Shown: piece after piece, positions 36,761 to 45,643 of the stretch
How positions within the stretch are numbered: the first letter of the stretch is position 1
How the letters are laid out: every line of letters starts with the position of its first letter
DNA from: an uncultured Corynebacterium sp.
GTDB lineage: Bacteria > Actinomycetota > Actinomycetes > Mycobacteriales > Mycobacteriaceae
Assembly (NCBI GenBank): GCA_943914355.1
Contig: CALUBS010000003.1
Coordinates: forward strand, 1-64,000
Length of the DNA: 64,000 bases
Direction: 5' to 3'
Notes under the pieces: generated by a model
Databases searched by the model: none
What the model saw: only the letters and a program-made list of their open reading frames with translations
What the model was told of the DNA's origin: nothing
Made by a program: the position numbers and the translations under genes

Positions 36761-38277
36761 TGGTCCTCCTTGTCGTCGGTGAGATCGCGCAACACGATCG
36801 CGTCGGTGACCTGATCGGTGTGCAAGCCGCTGATGCCGTGGCGCGTTAGAACGACATTCGGCATATTCATCACGGTAAGCGCGCCGGCATCGGCCATGAT
36901 TTGGTCCACGACCTGCGTCATGCGGCGGGGATAGTCTTCAGGCTTGGCGGTATCTGCCTTTTCGAGCAGCTCGCGCGTGCGGGCGGAATCGTAATTCAGG
37001 TAATAATCCGGGTTGCCAAAAAGCGCCGGGATATCGCGGGCCTCCACGTGGGAGATAATCGACATTTGGTAGTCCTTGGCACCGTGAACCTGGGCCAGCC
37101 ACACGGCGGGGAACTCGGCGCTTTCGAGGGTGACGTCGAAGCCGACATCGGAAAGCTGCGAGTACAGCAACTCAGAGATGGCCTGCGCGTAATAAAGCGT
37201 GGGCACGGTGATGGTGAGTGGGGTACCCTCAGCGCCGGCATCGGCAAGCAGCGAGCGGGCCTTATCCGGGTTGAAGTCGTAATAGTTCTTGCCCTCGAAC
37301 CAAGGATCGGTGGGCGCCATGGGCGCGCCGCCGGTATCGGTGGCCATGCCGGACCACACGATGTCATTGGCCGCCTGACGGTCGACGGCGTAAGAAACGG
37401 CCTGGCGCACCCGCGGATCGTCGAAGGGGGCGCGGTCATTATTCATCGATAGCAAGACCTCACCATTGGTGGTGCCAACGTTGGTATCGATGGAATCATC
37501 TAGGGAATCGAGGATTTCGGGGTTGCCCACGCCCCAGACGACGTCCACACCGCCAGAACGCAGCGCGGTGACAGAGGAAATGGCATCGGGGAAATAGCGC
37601 ACCGTGACATCGTGTTCAGACGGTGTGCCCCAGTAATCATCGCGCTTGTGCAAGGAGACGAATTCCGAGGGGGAAAATCCCGCCACCTCATAGGGGCCGG
37701 TGCCGATAGGTTGGGCTGCGAGGTCGTCCATACCCTTAGGCGACATCATCGCACCGATGGTGGTGCCCATGGACCACAGCCAGCGGTTCGACGGCTTGTC
37801 CAGCCGCACCTTGAGGGTGTGGTCATCTACCGCGGTGGCGCTATCGACGGGATCCATGGCGGAGGAAATGCCGTTGGCCCAGTCATTTTTTACGTAATTA
37901 ATGGAAAAGGCGGCGGTCTGTGCGGTGAAGGGATCGCCGTTGGAAAAAGTTACGTCATCGCGCAGGTGAAAGGTATAGGTCTTCGAATCTTCACTGATGT
38001 CCCAGTCCTTGGCTAAGCCTGGGGTGATGGAGCCATCTTCATCGATGCGCACCAAGGTCTCATAGACGTTATCCATCAGCACCGAGGGCGCGGCGGCCCC
38101 ACTGGTAGTGGTGAAGTCGAGCGAGGTGGCCCCCGAACTAGACGCCACCGTTAGGGCGGCGTCATTTCCGGAGGTATCTACCACCGCCGTATGGCCCGCT
38201 GAACAAGCTGTTACTGTACCCAGCGCTGTCGCCATCGCGAGACAGCCCAGCGCTGAGCGCGAACGAAAAAGTTTCAT
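36757..38277 (-). CDS. Oligopeptide-type ABC importer binding lipoprotein
   Basis: Family 5 solute-binding lipoprotein of 506 residues. The lipobox VTAC gives a lipidated cysteine near residue 25. Typical features are FTTTSGAAAPSVLMDNVYETLV, GLAKDWDISEDSKTYTFHLRDDVTFSNGDPFTA (spans near 38-110) and GTGPYEV. Ligands of the family include oligopeptides, nickel complexes and glycosides, so peptide is only the default. The ATG at 38277 gives a proper signal peptide; an upstream frame adds 21 residues without one. A perfect palindrome lies 18-33 bp before the start. Confidence 0.9.
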   Translation of the reverse strand: MKLFRSRSALGCLAMATALGTVTACSAGHTAVVDTSGNDAALTVASSSGATSLDFTTTSGAAAPSVLMDNVYETLVRIDEDGSITPGLAKDWDISEDSKTYTFHLRDDVTFSNGDPFTAQTAAFSINYVKNDWANGISSAMDPVDSATAVDDHTLKVRLDKPSNRWLWSMGTTIGAMMSPKGMDDLAAQPIGTGPYEVAGFSPSEFVSLHKRDDYWGTPSEHDVTVRYFPDAISSVTALRSGGVDVVWGVGNPEILDSLDDSIDTNVGTTNGEVLLSMNNDRAPFDDPRVRQAVSYAVDRQAANDIVWSGMATDTGGAPMAPTDPWFEGKNYYDFNPDKARSLLADAGAEGTPLTITVPTLYYAQAISELLYSQLSDVGFDVTLESAEFPAVWLAQVHGAKDYQMSIISHVEARDIPALFGNPDYYLNYDSARTRELLEKADTAKPEDYPRRMTQVVDQIMADAGALTVMNMPNVVLTRHGISGLHTDQVTDAIVLRDLTDDKEDQ

Positions 38278-38294
38278 GGATGAAGAATAATGCG

Positions 38295-38310
38295 TGTGTT
38301 GCTCAACACA
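38295..38310. promoter_or_regulatory. Palindromic operator candidate before the oligopeptide-type importer
   Basis: TGTGTTGCTCAACACA has perfect 7-bp arms and a 2-bp centre. It lies between 18 and 33 bp upstream of the binding-protein start, where a repressor would overlap the transcript start or leader. The regulator is not in the adjacent DNA. Confidence 0.5.
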
Positions 38311-38463
38311 AAACGCCGTAAAACCATTCGGGGGAGGCATATGTTGCCATAAATTAGGGCAATCCCAGCGGGTTGTTTTGCTGCGGATTCGGTGGCGCTG
38401 CGCGACCAGCGTTGAGGCCGAGGGTGGCCCAACGCGGCACTGTGTAGCGCAGCGAGGCGGGGT

Positions 38464-39483
38464 TTAGCGCGGGGTGCCCGCCACGTTGGCTGGATCGAGC
38501 TGCCAGCCTTCGGCAAGCACGTGCATGTTCTTAATGACATTCTCGTGCGAGCTGGACTGCAGGGAAATCATGAGCTCATCGGCCTTGGCGTGCTCTTGGA
38601 ACTTCTCCAAGTATTCGGTGACTTCCTTGGTGGTGCCAATCGCGGAGTAGCGCAGCATGTCCAGGATTTGCTGGCCTTGGTAAGACTCGATGATTTGCTC
38701 TACCTGCTGGTCGGTCAAGTACTTGCCGCGGCCGGCGAAAGACTTCACGCGGTTGAAGCACACGCGCTCGTACTCGGCTTCTGCCTCTTGCATAGTATCG
38801 GCGGCAGTGACGTTTACTCCGGCGATGACGTAGGGCTCGCTAAACCGCTCGGAAGGCTGGAAGTTTTCCCGGTAGTAGGTGGTTGCTTCCTCGAGGTGCT
38901 GCGGGGCGAAGTGGGAGGCAAAGGCATAGGGCAGGCCGAGCTTTGCCGCGAGCGAAGCGCCGAACATGGACGAGCCCAGAATATAGATGGGAACGTTGGT
39001 ATTAGCACCCGGAACCGCGCTGACCCCGGGGATATAGGCCTTGCCCTCGAGGTACGCATTGAGCTCTTTGACGTCTTCTGGGAAGCGCTCGGCGGACTGC
39101 CCATCGCGGCGCAGCGCACGGCCCAAGGTATTCATGTCCGTGCCGGGGGCACGGCCGACGCCCAAGTCAATGCGGTCCGGGTACATCTCTTCCAAGGTGC
39201 CGAACTGTTCGGCGATGACGTACGGCGAGTGGTTGGGCAGCATCACGCCGCCAGAGCCCAACCGGATGCGTTCCGTCTTAGCGCCGATGTGTGCGATGAG
39301 GACGGCGGGCGCGGAGGACATAATGGACTTCATATTGTGGTGCTCGGTGTACCACATGCGGGAATACCCCAGTTTTTCGGCTTCTTGGGCTAATTCCACC
39401 GACCGGTTAATGGATTGGGCAGGGGTTTCACCGTCATAGATGGTGCAAAAGTCCAATACGGAAAGTGGCGCGTGATCAGTCAT
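38464..39483 (-). CDS. Luciferase-like (LLM class) flavin-dependent monooxygenase
   Basis: A 339-residue TIM-barrel flavoprotein of the bacterial luciferase superfamily. Family marks are PLSVLDFCTI at the start, RMWYTEHHNM near 42-51, SGGVMLPNHSPYVIAEQF near 76-93, DLGVGRAPGTD near 104-114 and YILGSSMFGASLAAKLGLPYAFASHF. It is the equivalent of the yhbW-like gene known next to brnQ and aecD in C. glutamicum. The ATG at 39483 is preferred; longer frames run into the brnQ terminator. The substrate is unknown. FMNH2 is assumed from the family. Confidence 0.88.
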   Translation of the reverse strand: MTDHAPLSVLDFCTIYDGETPAQSINRSVELAQEAEKLGYSRMWYTEHHNMKSIMSSAPAVLIAHIGAKTERIRLGSGGVMLPNHSPYVIAEQFGTLEEMYPDRIDLGVGRAPGTDMNTLGRALRRDGQSAERFPEDVKELNAYLEGKAYIPGVSAVPGANTNVPIYILGSSMFGASLAAKLGLPYAFASHFAPQHLEEATTYYRENFQPSERFSEPYVIAGVNVTAADTMQEAEAEYERVCFNRVKSFAGRGKYLTDQQVEQIIESYQGQQILDMLRYSAIGTTKEVTEYLEKFQEHAKADELMISLQSSSHENVIKNMHVLAEGWQLDPANVAGTPR

Positions 39484-39614
39484 GGGAAAATAATCCTTTT
39501 TCTCGCGGGGATAGTACCTATAGTGCAACGGTACGCGGGGCGGGGCTATTCCGTCCTTTTTCGTGCGACCATGCGCATCCCGGCGACCCAAGCTGAGTTG
39601 CACCGCAGACAGAA

Positions 39615-39656
39615 ACCCCGCCGCGGAACTCGAGGAATGCGGGCCCACGGCGGGGT
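39615..39656 (-). terminator. Terminator candidate downstream of brnQ
   Basis: ACCCCGCCG (39615-39623) pairs with CGGCGGGGT (39648-39656) across a 24-base loop. On the minus strand TTTCTGTCTG follows the stem, a weak T-rich tail. It lies between the brnQ stop and the monooxygenase start. Confidence 0.6.
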
Positions 39657-39675
39657 GTGGAAGGAGAGGGGGAGC

Positions 39676-41103
39676 TTAGCTCCTTGGCGATGCCGCTGCA
39701 TCGAGCGGCGAGTCAACGACGGCATCGCCGTCAGCATCGGCAGCCGCGGTCACGGAGTTGGAATGCTTCTCGCCGGCCTTGGTGGAGATATCGACAATCA
39801 GGCCAATGACGGCCGCGATGACGGTAGGCGCAATCCAGCCGAGATCCACCGCTTGGCCCGGCGCCAGCGACAAAATGGGATCCAAGGCGGCGGTGCCCCA
39901 ACCCTGCGCGGAAATGACGGTCAGGGCGGACCAGATGACCGATACCCACAGGGCAAGGCGGTAGGTCCAGTAGAACACGACGGACTTCTTTACCGCCGGC
40001 TGGATGAGCGTGAGCAGGATGAGGGAGATGGCCGGTGGGTACAGGAAGGTGATAAACGGAACCGCGATGGATAGCACGGTGTCGAGGCCCTGGAAGGCGA
40101 AGAGGATGGACATTGCGGTGAAGATGCAGGCCCACAAGTGGTAGCTCGTTTTCGGCACCAGCATCTCGAAGAACGCGGAGGTGGCGGTGATAAGGCCCAC
40201 CGCGGTGGTCAGGCAAGCGAGGACGACGATGGCGGAGAAGAGGGCCTGGCCGAAGGTGCCCATGGTGAGATTGGCGGCCTCGGCAAGCAGCGGCGCACCG
40301 GATTCATAAGACTGGCCATCGGGCAAGGTCTGGCCCACCCAGGCAAGGCCCAGGTAGATGGCGGCAAGCAGGATACCGGCGACCAGCGCTGCGGTAATGG
40401 TGCCCTTCACCAGGGATTTTTGGGTTTTAAAGCCCTTAGAGCGCAGGGAACCCACGATGACGATGGAAAAGGCCAAGCCAGCGATGGCGTCCATGGTGTT
40501 ATAGCCCTCGAAAAGGCCGGTGACCATGGGGGAAGAGACGTAATCTTCGGTGGGCATCTGGGGATCGCGCGGGTGATTCAGTGCCGCCAAAGTAATGAGG
40601 ACGACCAGCAGCGCAACCAGGGCCGGGGTGAGGAATTTGCCCAGGGTATCGATGATGGAATTGGGTTTCCACGCCAGGCCCAGCGCGATAAGGAAGAAGA
40701 CAGTATTGAATGCACCGCTGGCCATGGTGCCTTCCCAGCCCAACAGGGGAGTAATCGCCGTTTCCATGGATACCGCGCCAGTACGCGGGAGCGCGTAGAA
40801 AGCACCGATAGAAAGATAGGACAGGGCGGAAAAGACGACGCCGAAGATCGCGCCGCCATTTGCGCCTAAGTCACGGACGGAACGGCCGGAAATCGCGACC
40901 GCGATAATGGCCAGGATGGGCAAGAGCACGCCGGCGGCGAGGAAGCCCAGCACGGCGGGCCAGAAGTTGGTGCCGGCGGAAACGCCCACCATCGGTGGGA
41001 AAATGAGGTTGCCGGCGCCGAAGAACATCGAAAAGAGCATGAGCGAGGCAATGACAACGGTGGCCTTGCTCTTGGGGGTGCCTGAGGCAGTGGTGGTAGC
41101 CAT
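39676..41103 (-). CDS. brnQ: Branched-chain amino acid carrier BrnQ
   Basis: Na+-coupled importer of isoleucine, leucine and valine (LIVCS family), 475 residues with about twelve helices. The start SLMLFSMFFGAGNLIFPPMVGVSAG (a span near 16-40) is the family's signature, and NTMDAIAGLAFSIVIV sits centrally. It is transcribed towards the monooxygenase and preceded by its own promoter region; aecD ends at a terminator 170 bp upstream. The aecD-brnQ-monooxygenase order matches C. glutamicum. Confidence 0.94.
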   Translation of the reverse strand: MATTTASGTPKSKATVVIASLMLFSMFFGAGNLIFPPMVGVSAGTNFWPAVLGFLAAGVLLPILAIIAVAISGRSVRDLGANGGAIFGVVFSALSYLSIGAFYALPRTGAVSMETAITPLLGWEGTMASGAFNTVFFLIALGLAWKPNSIIDTLGKFLTPALVALLVVLITLAALNHPRDPQMPTEDYVSSPMVTGLFEGYNTMDAIAGLAFSIVIVGSLRSKGFKTQKSLVKGTITAALVAGILLAAIYLGLAWVGQTLPDGQSYESGAPLLAEAANLTMGTFGQALFSAIVVLACLTTAVGLITATSAFFEMLVPKTSYHLWACIFTAMSILFAFQGLDTVLSIAVPFITFLYPPAISLILLTLIQPAVKKSVVFYWTYRLALWVSVIWSALTVISAQGWGTAALDPILSLAPGQAVDLGWIAPTVIAAVIGLIVDISTKAGEKHSNSVTAAADADGDAVVDSPLDAAASPRS

Positions 41104-41188
41104 CCTGGCTCCTTAACATTGCGTACTAAAACCATCAGCCGCGCCGAGAGCCGAGGTGGCGAGGGCGCGACCAGGAATGTGAATTCTG

Positions 41189-41225
41189 TAGCCCTATAGG
41201 GGCTATTCATGTAATGAGATATTAC
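41189..41225. promoter_or_regulatory. Two dyads upstream of brnQ
   Basis: TAGCCC/GGGCTA (41189-41205) and GTAAT/ATTAC (41211-41225) lie 86-122 bp before the brnQ start. They could bind a regulator or mark the leader. No motif for a specific protein is recognised, and short arms make chance possible. Confidence 0.25.
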
Positions 41226-41255
41226 TGCCCACCTGTTGAGAAATCAAAGCATGGT

Positions 41256-41294
41256 GAAAATACAATAAATGCCCCATCGCGTGTGCGATGGGGC
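41256..41294 (-). terminator. Intrinsic terminator of aecD
   Basis: GCCCCATCGC (41271-41280) and GCGATGGGGC (41285-41294) form a perfect 10-bp stem with a 4-base loop. On the minus strand ATTTATTGTATTTTC follows. It isolates aecD from brnQ. Confidence 0.85.
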
Positions 41295-41316
41295 GAGGAG
41301 AAAGGGTGGCTGGGAA

Positions 41317-42447
41317 CTAGTCGAGCTCGGCGAAGGCCTTTTCCATGCGGTCGAGTGCCTCGCTCAAGATTTCGCGGGAAGTGGCGAAGTTCAACCGCGC
41401 ATGACTTGGGCCGCCGGTGCCGAAGGTATCGCCCTCGTTGAGGGCCACGCGGGCGTTTTCGCGCAGCCACTTGGCAGGCTGGGGATTGCCGGCGATGGCG
41501 GTATCGGAAAAGTCCAGCCACAACAGGTAGGTGGCTTGGGGCTGCGTAGTCTTCAGTCCAGGGATGCGCTGCGGCAGTTCTTCTACCAGCCAGTCGCGGG
41601 TCTCGCGCAGGTACTCAATTTCCTCGTCCAAGAAGCCCCCGCCGTGGCGGTAGGCGGCCTCGGCGGCAAGCACGCCCAAGGTGCCGGTGCCATCTTTAGC
41701 TACGCCGGTAAGCCCGTTCCACTTCTGGGCATCGGCGGCATTGGAAAAGATGATCTGCGCGCACTTGAGTCCCGCGGTATTAAAGGCCTTGGAGGTGGCG
41801 GTGACGGTAATGGTGCGTTGCGCTGCTTCCTCGCTTAGCGATGCCACCGGAATATGCTTTCCTTCATAAACCAGCGGGGCATGGATCTCATCGGCCAAGA
41901 TGCGGCCATCGTATTTCTCCGCCAACTCCACCAACCCGCGGAGGTAGTCCTCCGACAAGACGTGGCCGTGCGGATTATAGGGGTTGGCCAAAAGAATCGA
42001 ACCGGCGCCGTCTTTGAAGGCTTGGCCGATTTCATCTAGCTCGAGGCTGGTTTCGATCTTCTCGCGCCCCGCCGTGCGGGGGAGTTCGAGCAGCGGTGGG
42101 TAGGAGGGTACGGGCACGATAACGGGGGAATCATCGCGGGTAAAGTACTGCACGCCGAGCAAGAGGCCGCGGACGACATCGCCTATCCAGAAGATGTGAT
42201 CGGCATTGGGGCGCCAGTCGTAGCGCTCCGCATAGAAATCGGCGACTGCCTCGCGCAGCCCCGAGGCCTTGGGGGAGGGGGTATAGCCGAAGGTTTCATT
42301 ATCCACCATCTCCTGCAGCGCCTTTTTGACGGCGGGGGCGGTGGGGAAATCGGACTCCGCGATCCACAGCGGGAGGATGTCCTCATCAAAGACTGTCCAC
42401 TTGCGGGTACCGCGGGCTTGCAACTCTTCTAGGCTAGGAAACTGCAT
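41317..42447 (-). CDS. aecD: Cystathionine beta-lyase (MalY/PatB-type C-S lyase)
   Basis: PLP enzyme of 376 residues that cleaves cystathionine to homocysteine, pyruvate and ammonia; C. glutamicum AecD also degrades S-aminoethylcysteine. Family marks are DEDILPLWIAESDFPTAPAVKKAL at the N-terminus, LANPYNPHGHVLS near 154-166, DEIHAPLVYEGKHIP near 185-199 and the PLP lysine in TVTATSKAFNTAGLKCAQII. ATG 42447 matches the family start; GTG 42453 would add two residues. It lies upstream of brnQ, as in C. glutamicum, but has its own terminator. Confidence 0.92.
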   Translation of the reverse strand: MQFPSLEELQARGTRKWTVFDEDILPLWIAESDFPTAPAVKKALQEMVDNETFGYTPSPKASGLREAVADFYAERYDWRPNADHIFWIGDVVRGLLLGVQYFTRDDSPVIVPVPSYPPLLELPRTAGREKIETSLELDEIGQAFKDGAGSILLANPYNPHGHVLSEDYLRGLVELAEKYDGRILADEIHAPLVYEGKHIPVASLSEEAAQRTITVTATSKAFNTAGLKCAQIIFSNAADAQKWNGLTGVAKDGTGTLGVLAAEAAYRHGGGFLDEEIEYLRETRDWLVEELPQRIPGLKTTQPQATYLLWLDFSDTAIAGNPQPAKWLRENARVALNEGDTFGTGGPSHARLNFATSREILSEALDRMEKAFAELD

Positions 42448-42489
42448 GCACACAAGCTTAACGCTTTAAGCGCAGCAGTCCCAGTGGAT

Positions 42490-44376
42490 TTATTCACTTT
42501 CTTCGCCGTGCTGGCTGTGGGAGTTGGTGCCGGTGACAAAGCCGTACTTTTTCAGCCGACGGCGGTCCGCGGCGGAGCTGGATTGGGTGAGTTTGAGCAG
42601 CTCGGCATAAATGCCGCCGGATTGCGCGAGTTCGGCAGGCGAGCCCATTTCATCGATCCGCCCTGCCTCGAGGGTGATGATGGTATCGACATCCGCGATG
42701 GTGGATAGGCGGTGCGCGATAATCAGCGTGGTCCGGTCCTTCATCAGCTCATCCAGGCCGGCTTGGACGGCGCGTTCGGCCTTGGTATCAAGCGCGGAGG
42801 TGGCCTCATCGAGCACTAAGATAGGGGCATCTTTCAGCATGGCGCGCGCAACGGAAACGCGCTGTTTCTGCCCGCCGGAAAGTTTTAGCCCGCGCTCACC
42901 GATTACCGTGTCATAACCATCCGGGAAGGCCTCAATGAAGTCATGGGCATTGGCGCGCTTGGCGACGTCTACGATTTCTTCCTCCGTGGCCCCAGGCTTG
43001 CCATAGGCAATATTGTCGCGGATGGTGCCCGAAAAGAGGTAAGACTCTTGGAAAACCACGCCAACAGAGGCGCGCAAGCGAGACGCAGTGAGGTCATCGA
43101 CGCGGTGGCCTAGTACATCGAGGTGGCCGGCCGAGGGGTGATAAAGGCCCAGCAGCAGGTTGACCAGGGTGGATTTACCGCCGCCCGATTCGCCCACGAG
43201 CGCGACCTTCTGGCCCTCGTGCGCGCTAAAGGAGATGTTTGTAACGACGGGCTTTCCTTCTTCATAGGCAAAGGAGACATCATCAAAGGCAAAGACCGGC
43301 GCGCCGGGGGTTGGCTCTAATGGGGTGATGGGGGTGAGGTTGAGCTCGGGGGTGCCGGAATCCGTGATGGCGGCGACCAGCTCGCGTGGGGCGGTGGGCT
43401 CCAAGTCTTCTTCCATGACCTTGAAGTAGTCGCGTGAGCCGGCGATAGCGCGCTGGGCCGTATCGATCATCCAGCTCATCATGAATACGGGCTGTTTGGC
43501 CATGGTGACCATTTGCAAGAGCATGACCATATCGCCGATGGAAAAGTGGCCTTCGAGGGTGCGCCAGAAAATGACCGCATAGATGCCCAAAAAGATTATG
43601 GCCATGGCGATGCCGCGGAAGGTATCCATCATGTGCCACCAGCGGGACTGCGGCCGCGTGGTGTCAACAACGGTGCCATAGCGCTGGGCAAAATGGTCCA
43701 GCTCGCGGGATTCGGCGACGAAGGATTTGGTGACCTTGACCTGGCCTATGACCTCAGCAAAGCGGCCATTGGCCTGGTCGATGTTTTCGTTTTTAATGGC
43801 CTCAAATTTTTGCCAGCGCTTCGAGGTCAGCGCGGTTAGCCACATATAAATGGGGAAAAGCAGCGCCAATAAGATGGTCAGCGGCCAGTAGTACCAGGCG
43901 GTAATGGCCAATACCGCAATGGTCTGGATGATCATCGTGAAAAAGTTATTGGCAAAGGACTGGATAAACTGCGTGATATTCGCGATAGAGCGATCCAGCC
44001 GGGCAATGATTGTGCCGGTGACCTGATTATCGTAATAGCCCTGCGGCAATGCCAAGAGCTTGGCAAAGTAGCGGTTGGATAAAATCTGGCGCAGGCGCGA
44101 GACCATGACATCGCCGATATAGCTGCCGACATTCCGAAATAAAGCATTGGCGGCATCGGCCAGGAAAAGGGCGAGGGCTAGGAAAAGGACGGCCCGCAGG
44201 GCATCGCCAAGCGGCTCGTTTGTTTGTAGCGCCTCAACGATAATGTCGGTGGCTTCCCTGGTAAGGAAGGGTGAAATCAACGCAAGGACGGCGGTGACCG
44301 TCGCTGCGAGCAACACGCCGAGATAATAGGGCCACAGGGCAGAAGCGCTGCGGGTAATGCGTACGAGGGATTTCAT
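42490..44376 (-). CDS. ABC exporter, fused membrane and ATPase domains
   Basis: A 628-residue half-transporter likely acting as a homodimer. Six helices occupy about 15-310. The ATPase domain has Walker A GESGGGKSTL near 393-402, signature LSGGQKQRVSVARA near 500-513 and Walker B PILVLDEATSALD near 518-530. A short acidic, His-containing tail follows. No second half-transporter gene is adjacent. The substrate, whether lipid, drug or peptide, cannot be told. It is divergent from the lipoprotein gene. Confidence 0.9.
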   Translation of the reverse strand: MKSLVRITRSASALWPYYLGVLLAATVTAVLALISPFLTREATDIIVEALQTNEPLGDALRAVLFLALALFLADAANALFRNVGSYIGDVMVSRLRQILSNRYFAKLLALPQGYYDNQVTGTIIARLDRSIANITQFIQSFANNFFTMIIQTIAVLAITAWYYWPLTILLALLFPIYMWLTALTSKRWQKFEAIKNENIDQANGRFAEVIGQVKVTKSFVAESRELDHFAQRYGTVVDTTRPQSRWWHMMDTFRGIAMAIIFLGIYAVIFWRTLEGHFSIGDMVMLLQMVTMAKQPVFMMSWMIDTAQRAIAGSRDYFKVMEEDLEPTAPRELVAAITDSGTPELNLTPITPLEPTPGAPVFAFDDVSFAYEEGKPVVTNISFSAHEGQKVALVGESGGGKSTLVNLLLGLYHPSAGHLDVLGHRVDDLTASRLRASVGVVFQESYLFSGTIRDNIAYGKPGATEEEIVDVAKRANAHDFIEAFPDGYDTVIGERGLKLSGGQKQRVSVARAMLKDAPILVLDEATSALDTKAERAVQAGLDELMKDRTTLIIAHRLSTIADVDTIITLEAGRIDEMGSPAELAQSGGIYAELLKLTQSSSAADRRRLKKYGFVTGTNSHSQHGEESE

Positions 44377-44467
44377 AGAGGGATGCTCAATTCAAAGACG
44401 CGTGGAGGGAGAGTACCTAAAAGAGACAGTCCAGTATGCCACACGCCACGGCGCGCAGCCCAGATGC

Positions 44468-44497
44468 ATACCTTGGGCCGGCTTTCGGCTAAGGTAT
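44468..44497. promoter_or_regulatory. Dyad between ABC exporter and lipoprotein genes
   Basis: ATACCTT (44468-44474) is inverted as AAGGTAT (44491-44497), with GCCG/CGGC nested inside. It lies in the 167-bp gap between divergent genes, about 47 bp before the lipoprotein start, and could be an operator or a leader hairpin. Confidence 0.35.
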
Positions 44498-44543
44498 CTG
44501 TGCAGAAATAAAGTTATCTTCGCGTGCAAAGGATCCATCCACG

Positions 44544-45092
44544 GTGAAAATTTCTCACACTTTAGGCGCAGGCGTGGTCAGCCTTCTCGCCGTGACCCTG
44601 GCCGGATGCAGCATTCTCCAGCCGGAAGAGACCGGGTTGGGGGACAATATCACCGTCTCCAGCTCGGAAGAAGCGCCTTATCAAGCGGAAGACACCGACG
44701 ATAAGGAAGTTACTTCCAACCTGGCGAGCCCGGTGAAAGATGCCGGCCTCGGCGTCAGCTGGGAGCTGCAGGGGGTTTATACGGATAGTAATTCCGGCGG
44801 TTCCGTGGTGACCATTTTGCTCAAGAATGAAAACGAAATGGCCCTGCCCACCGATGCTTTCGACGACCCCGTCCTCGAGCGCGCCGACGGAAATGGCGGT
44901 TGGTCTAAGGTAAAAGCCCTGCCGTTTGACGAGAACTCCGCGCCTGGCGTGGAACCCCCGGGCCTCGATCACCCGCTGGGCGCGGGTGCCGCGGTTAACC
45001 TGCAATATCGTTACGATGTCGCACCGGGCAAGCTCTGGAATGCCCGCCTACACATTGGAAACGTCACGTGGGTGGGGGATCTGAACCTATGA
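44544..45092 (+). CDS. Putative surface lipoprotein
   Basis: A 182-residue protein. The signal peptide ends in the lipobox LAGC, giving Cys22 as the lipidated residue. An acidic linker (about 25-60) is followed by a beta-rich domain with VVTILLKNENEMALP and LQYRYDVAPGKLWNARLHIG, reminiscent of immunoglobulin-like or DUF4352-type folds. The start is GTG at 44544. The stop overlaps the idi start (ATGA), so the two genes are coupled, though a joint function is not evident. Confidence 0.75.
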   Translation: MKISHTLGAGVVSLLAVTLAGCSILQPEETGLGDNITVSSSEEAPYQAEDTDDKEVTSNLASPVKDAGLGVSWELQGVYTDSNSGGSVVTILLKNENEMALPTDAFDDPVLERADGNGGWSKVKALPFDENSAPGVEPPGLDHPLGAGAAVNLQYRYDVAPGKLWNARLHIGNVTWVGDLNL

Positions 45093-45631
45093 CGGAACGG
45101 GTAGTCCTGGCGGGTGCTGATGGAAAAGCCATTGGTACTGCCCTCAAATCCGAGGTGCATACCACCGACACTGCCTTGCATTTTGCCTTTTCCGCGTGGG
45201 TTACCTGCCAAGGAAAAGTACTCATCACCCGTCGGGCGCTGAGCAAACAAACCTGGCCCGGCGTGTGGACCAATTCCTTCTGCGGGCATCCTGGTCCGGG
45301 GGAGTCGACTGCCGATGCCGTCATTCGCCGCGCCGAATTCGAGTTAGGGATTCCGGCAGACGCGCTGTCCAACCTGCGCGAGGTGTTGCCCACCTTTTCC
45401 TACCGCGCGGTAGACTCCTCCGGCCTTGTGGAAAATGAAATCTGCCCCGTCTACTGCATAGAGCTCGATCCCCAGGCGCAGTGGCAGCCGAACCCGGACG
45501 AGGTCGACTCCTGGGAATGGGTCGAGCCAACCCGCCTCATCGCCGCAGCCGATGCCGTGTCGGCGGTATTTAGCCCGTGGATGTGCGAGGAACTGGCGGA
45601 AGCTGAGTTGCGCACGGCGCTTCAGGCGTAG
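45089..45631 (+). CDS. idi: Isopentenyl-diphosphate delta-isomerase, type I
   Basis: Nudix-fold enzyme of 180 residues interconverting isopentenyl and dimethylallyl diphosphate for isoprenoid synthesis. The catalytic cysteine is in TNSFCGHPGPGES, followed by the Nudix-like helix ADAVIRRAEFELGI. FSYRAVDSSGLVENEICPVY holds the metal-binding glutamates. The ATG at 45089 overlaps the lipoprotein stop and gives the expected length; the frame is open 7 codons further upstream. Confidence 0.93.
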   Translation: MTERVVLAGADGKAIGTALKSEVHTTDTALHFAFSAWVTCQGKVLITRRALSKQTWPGVWTNSFCGHPGPGESTADAVIRRAEFELGIPADALSNLREVLPTFSYRAVDSSGLVENEICPVYCIELDPQAQWQPNPDEVDSWEWVEPTRLIAAADAVSAVFSPWMCEELAEAELRTALQA

Positions 45632-45643
45632 GCACAGCAGCAG

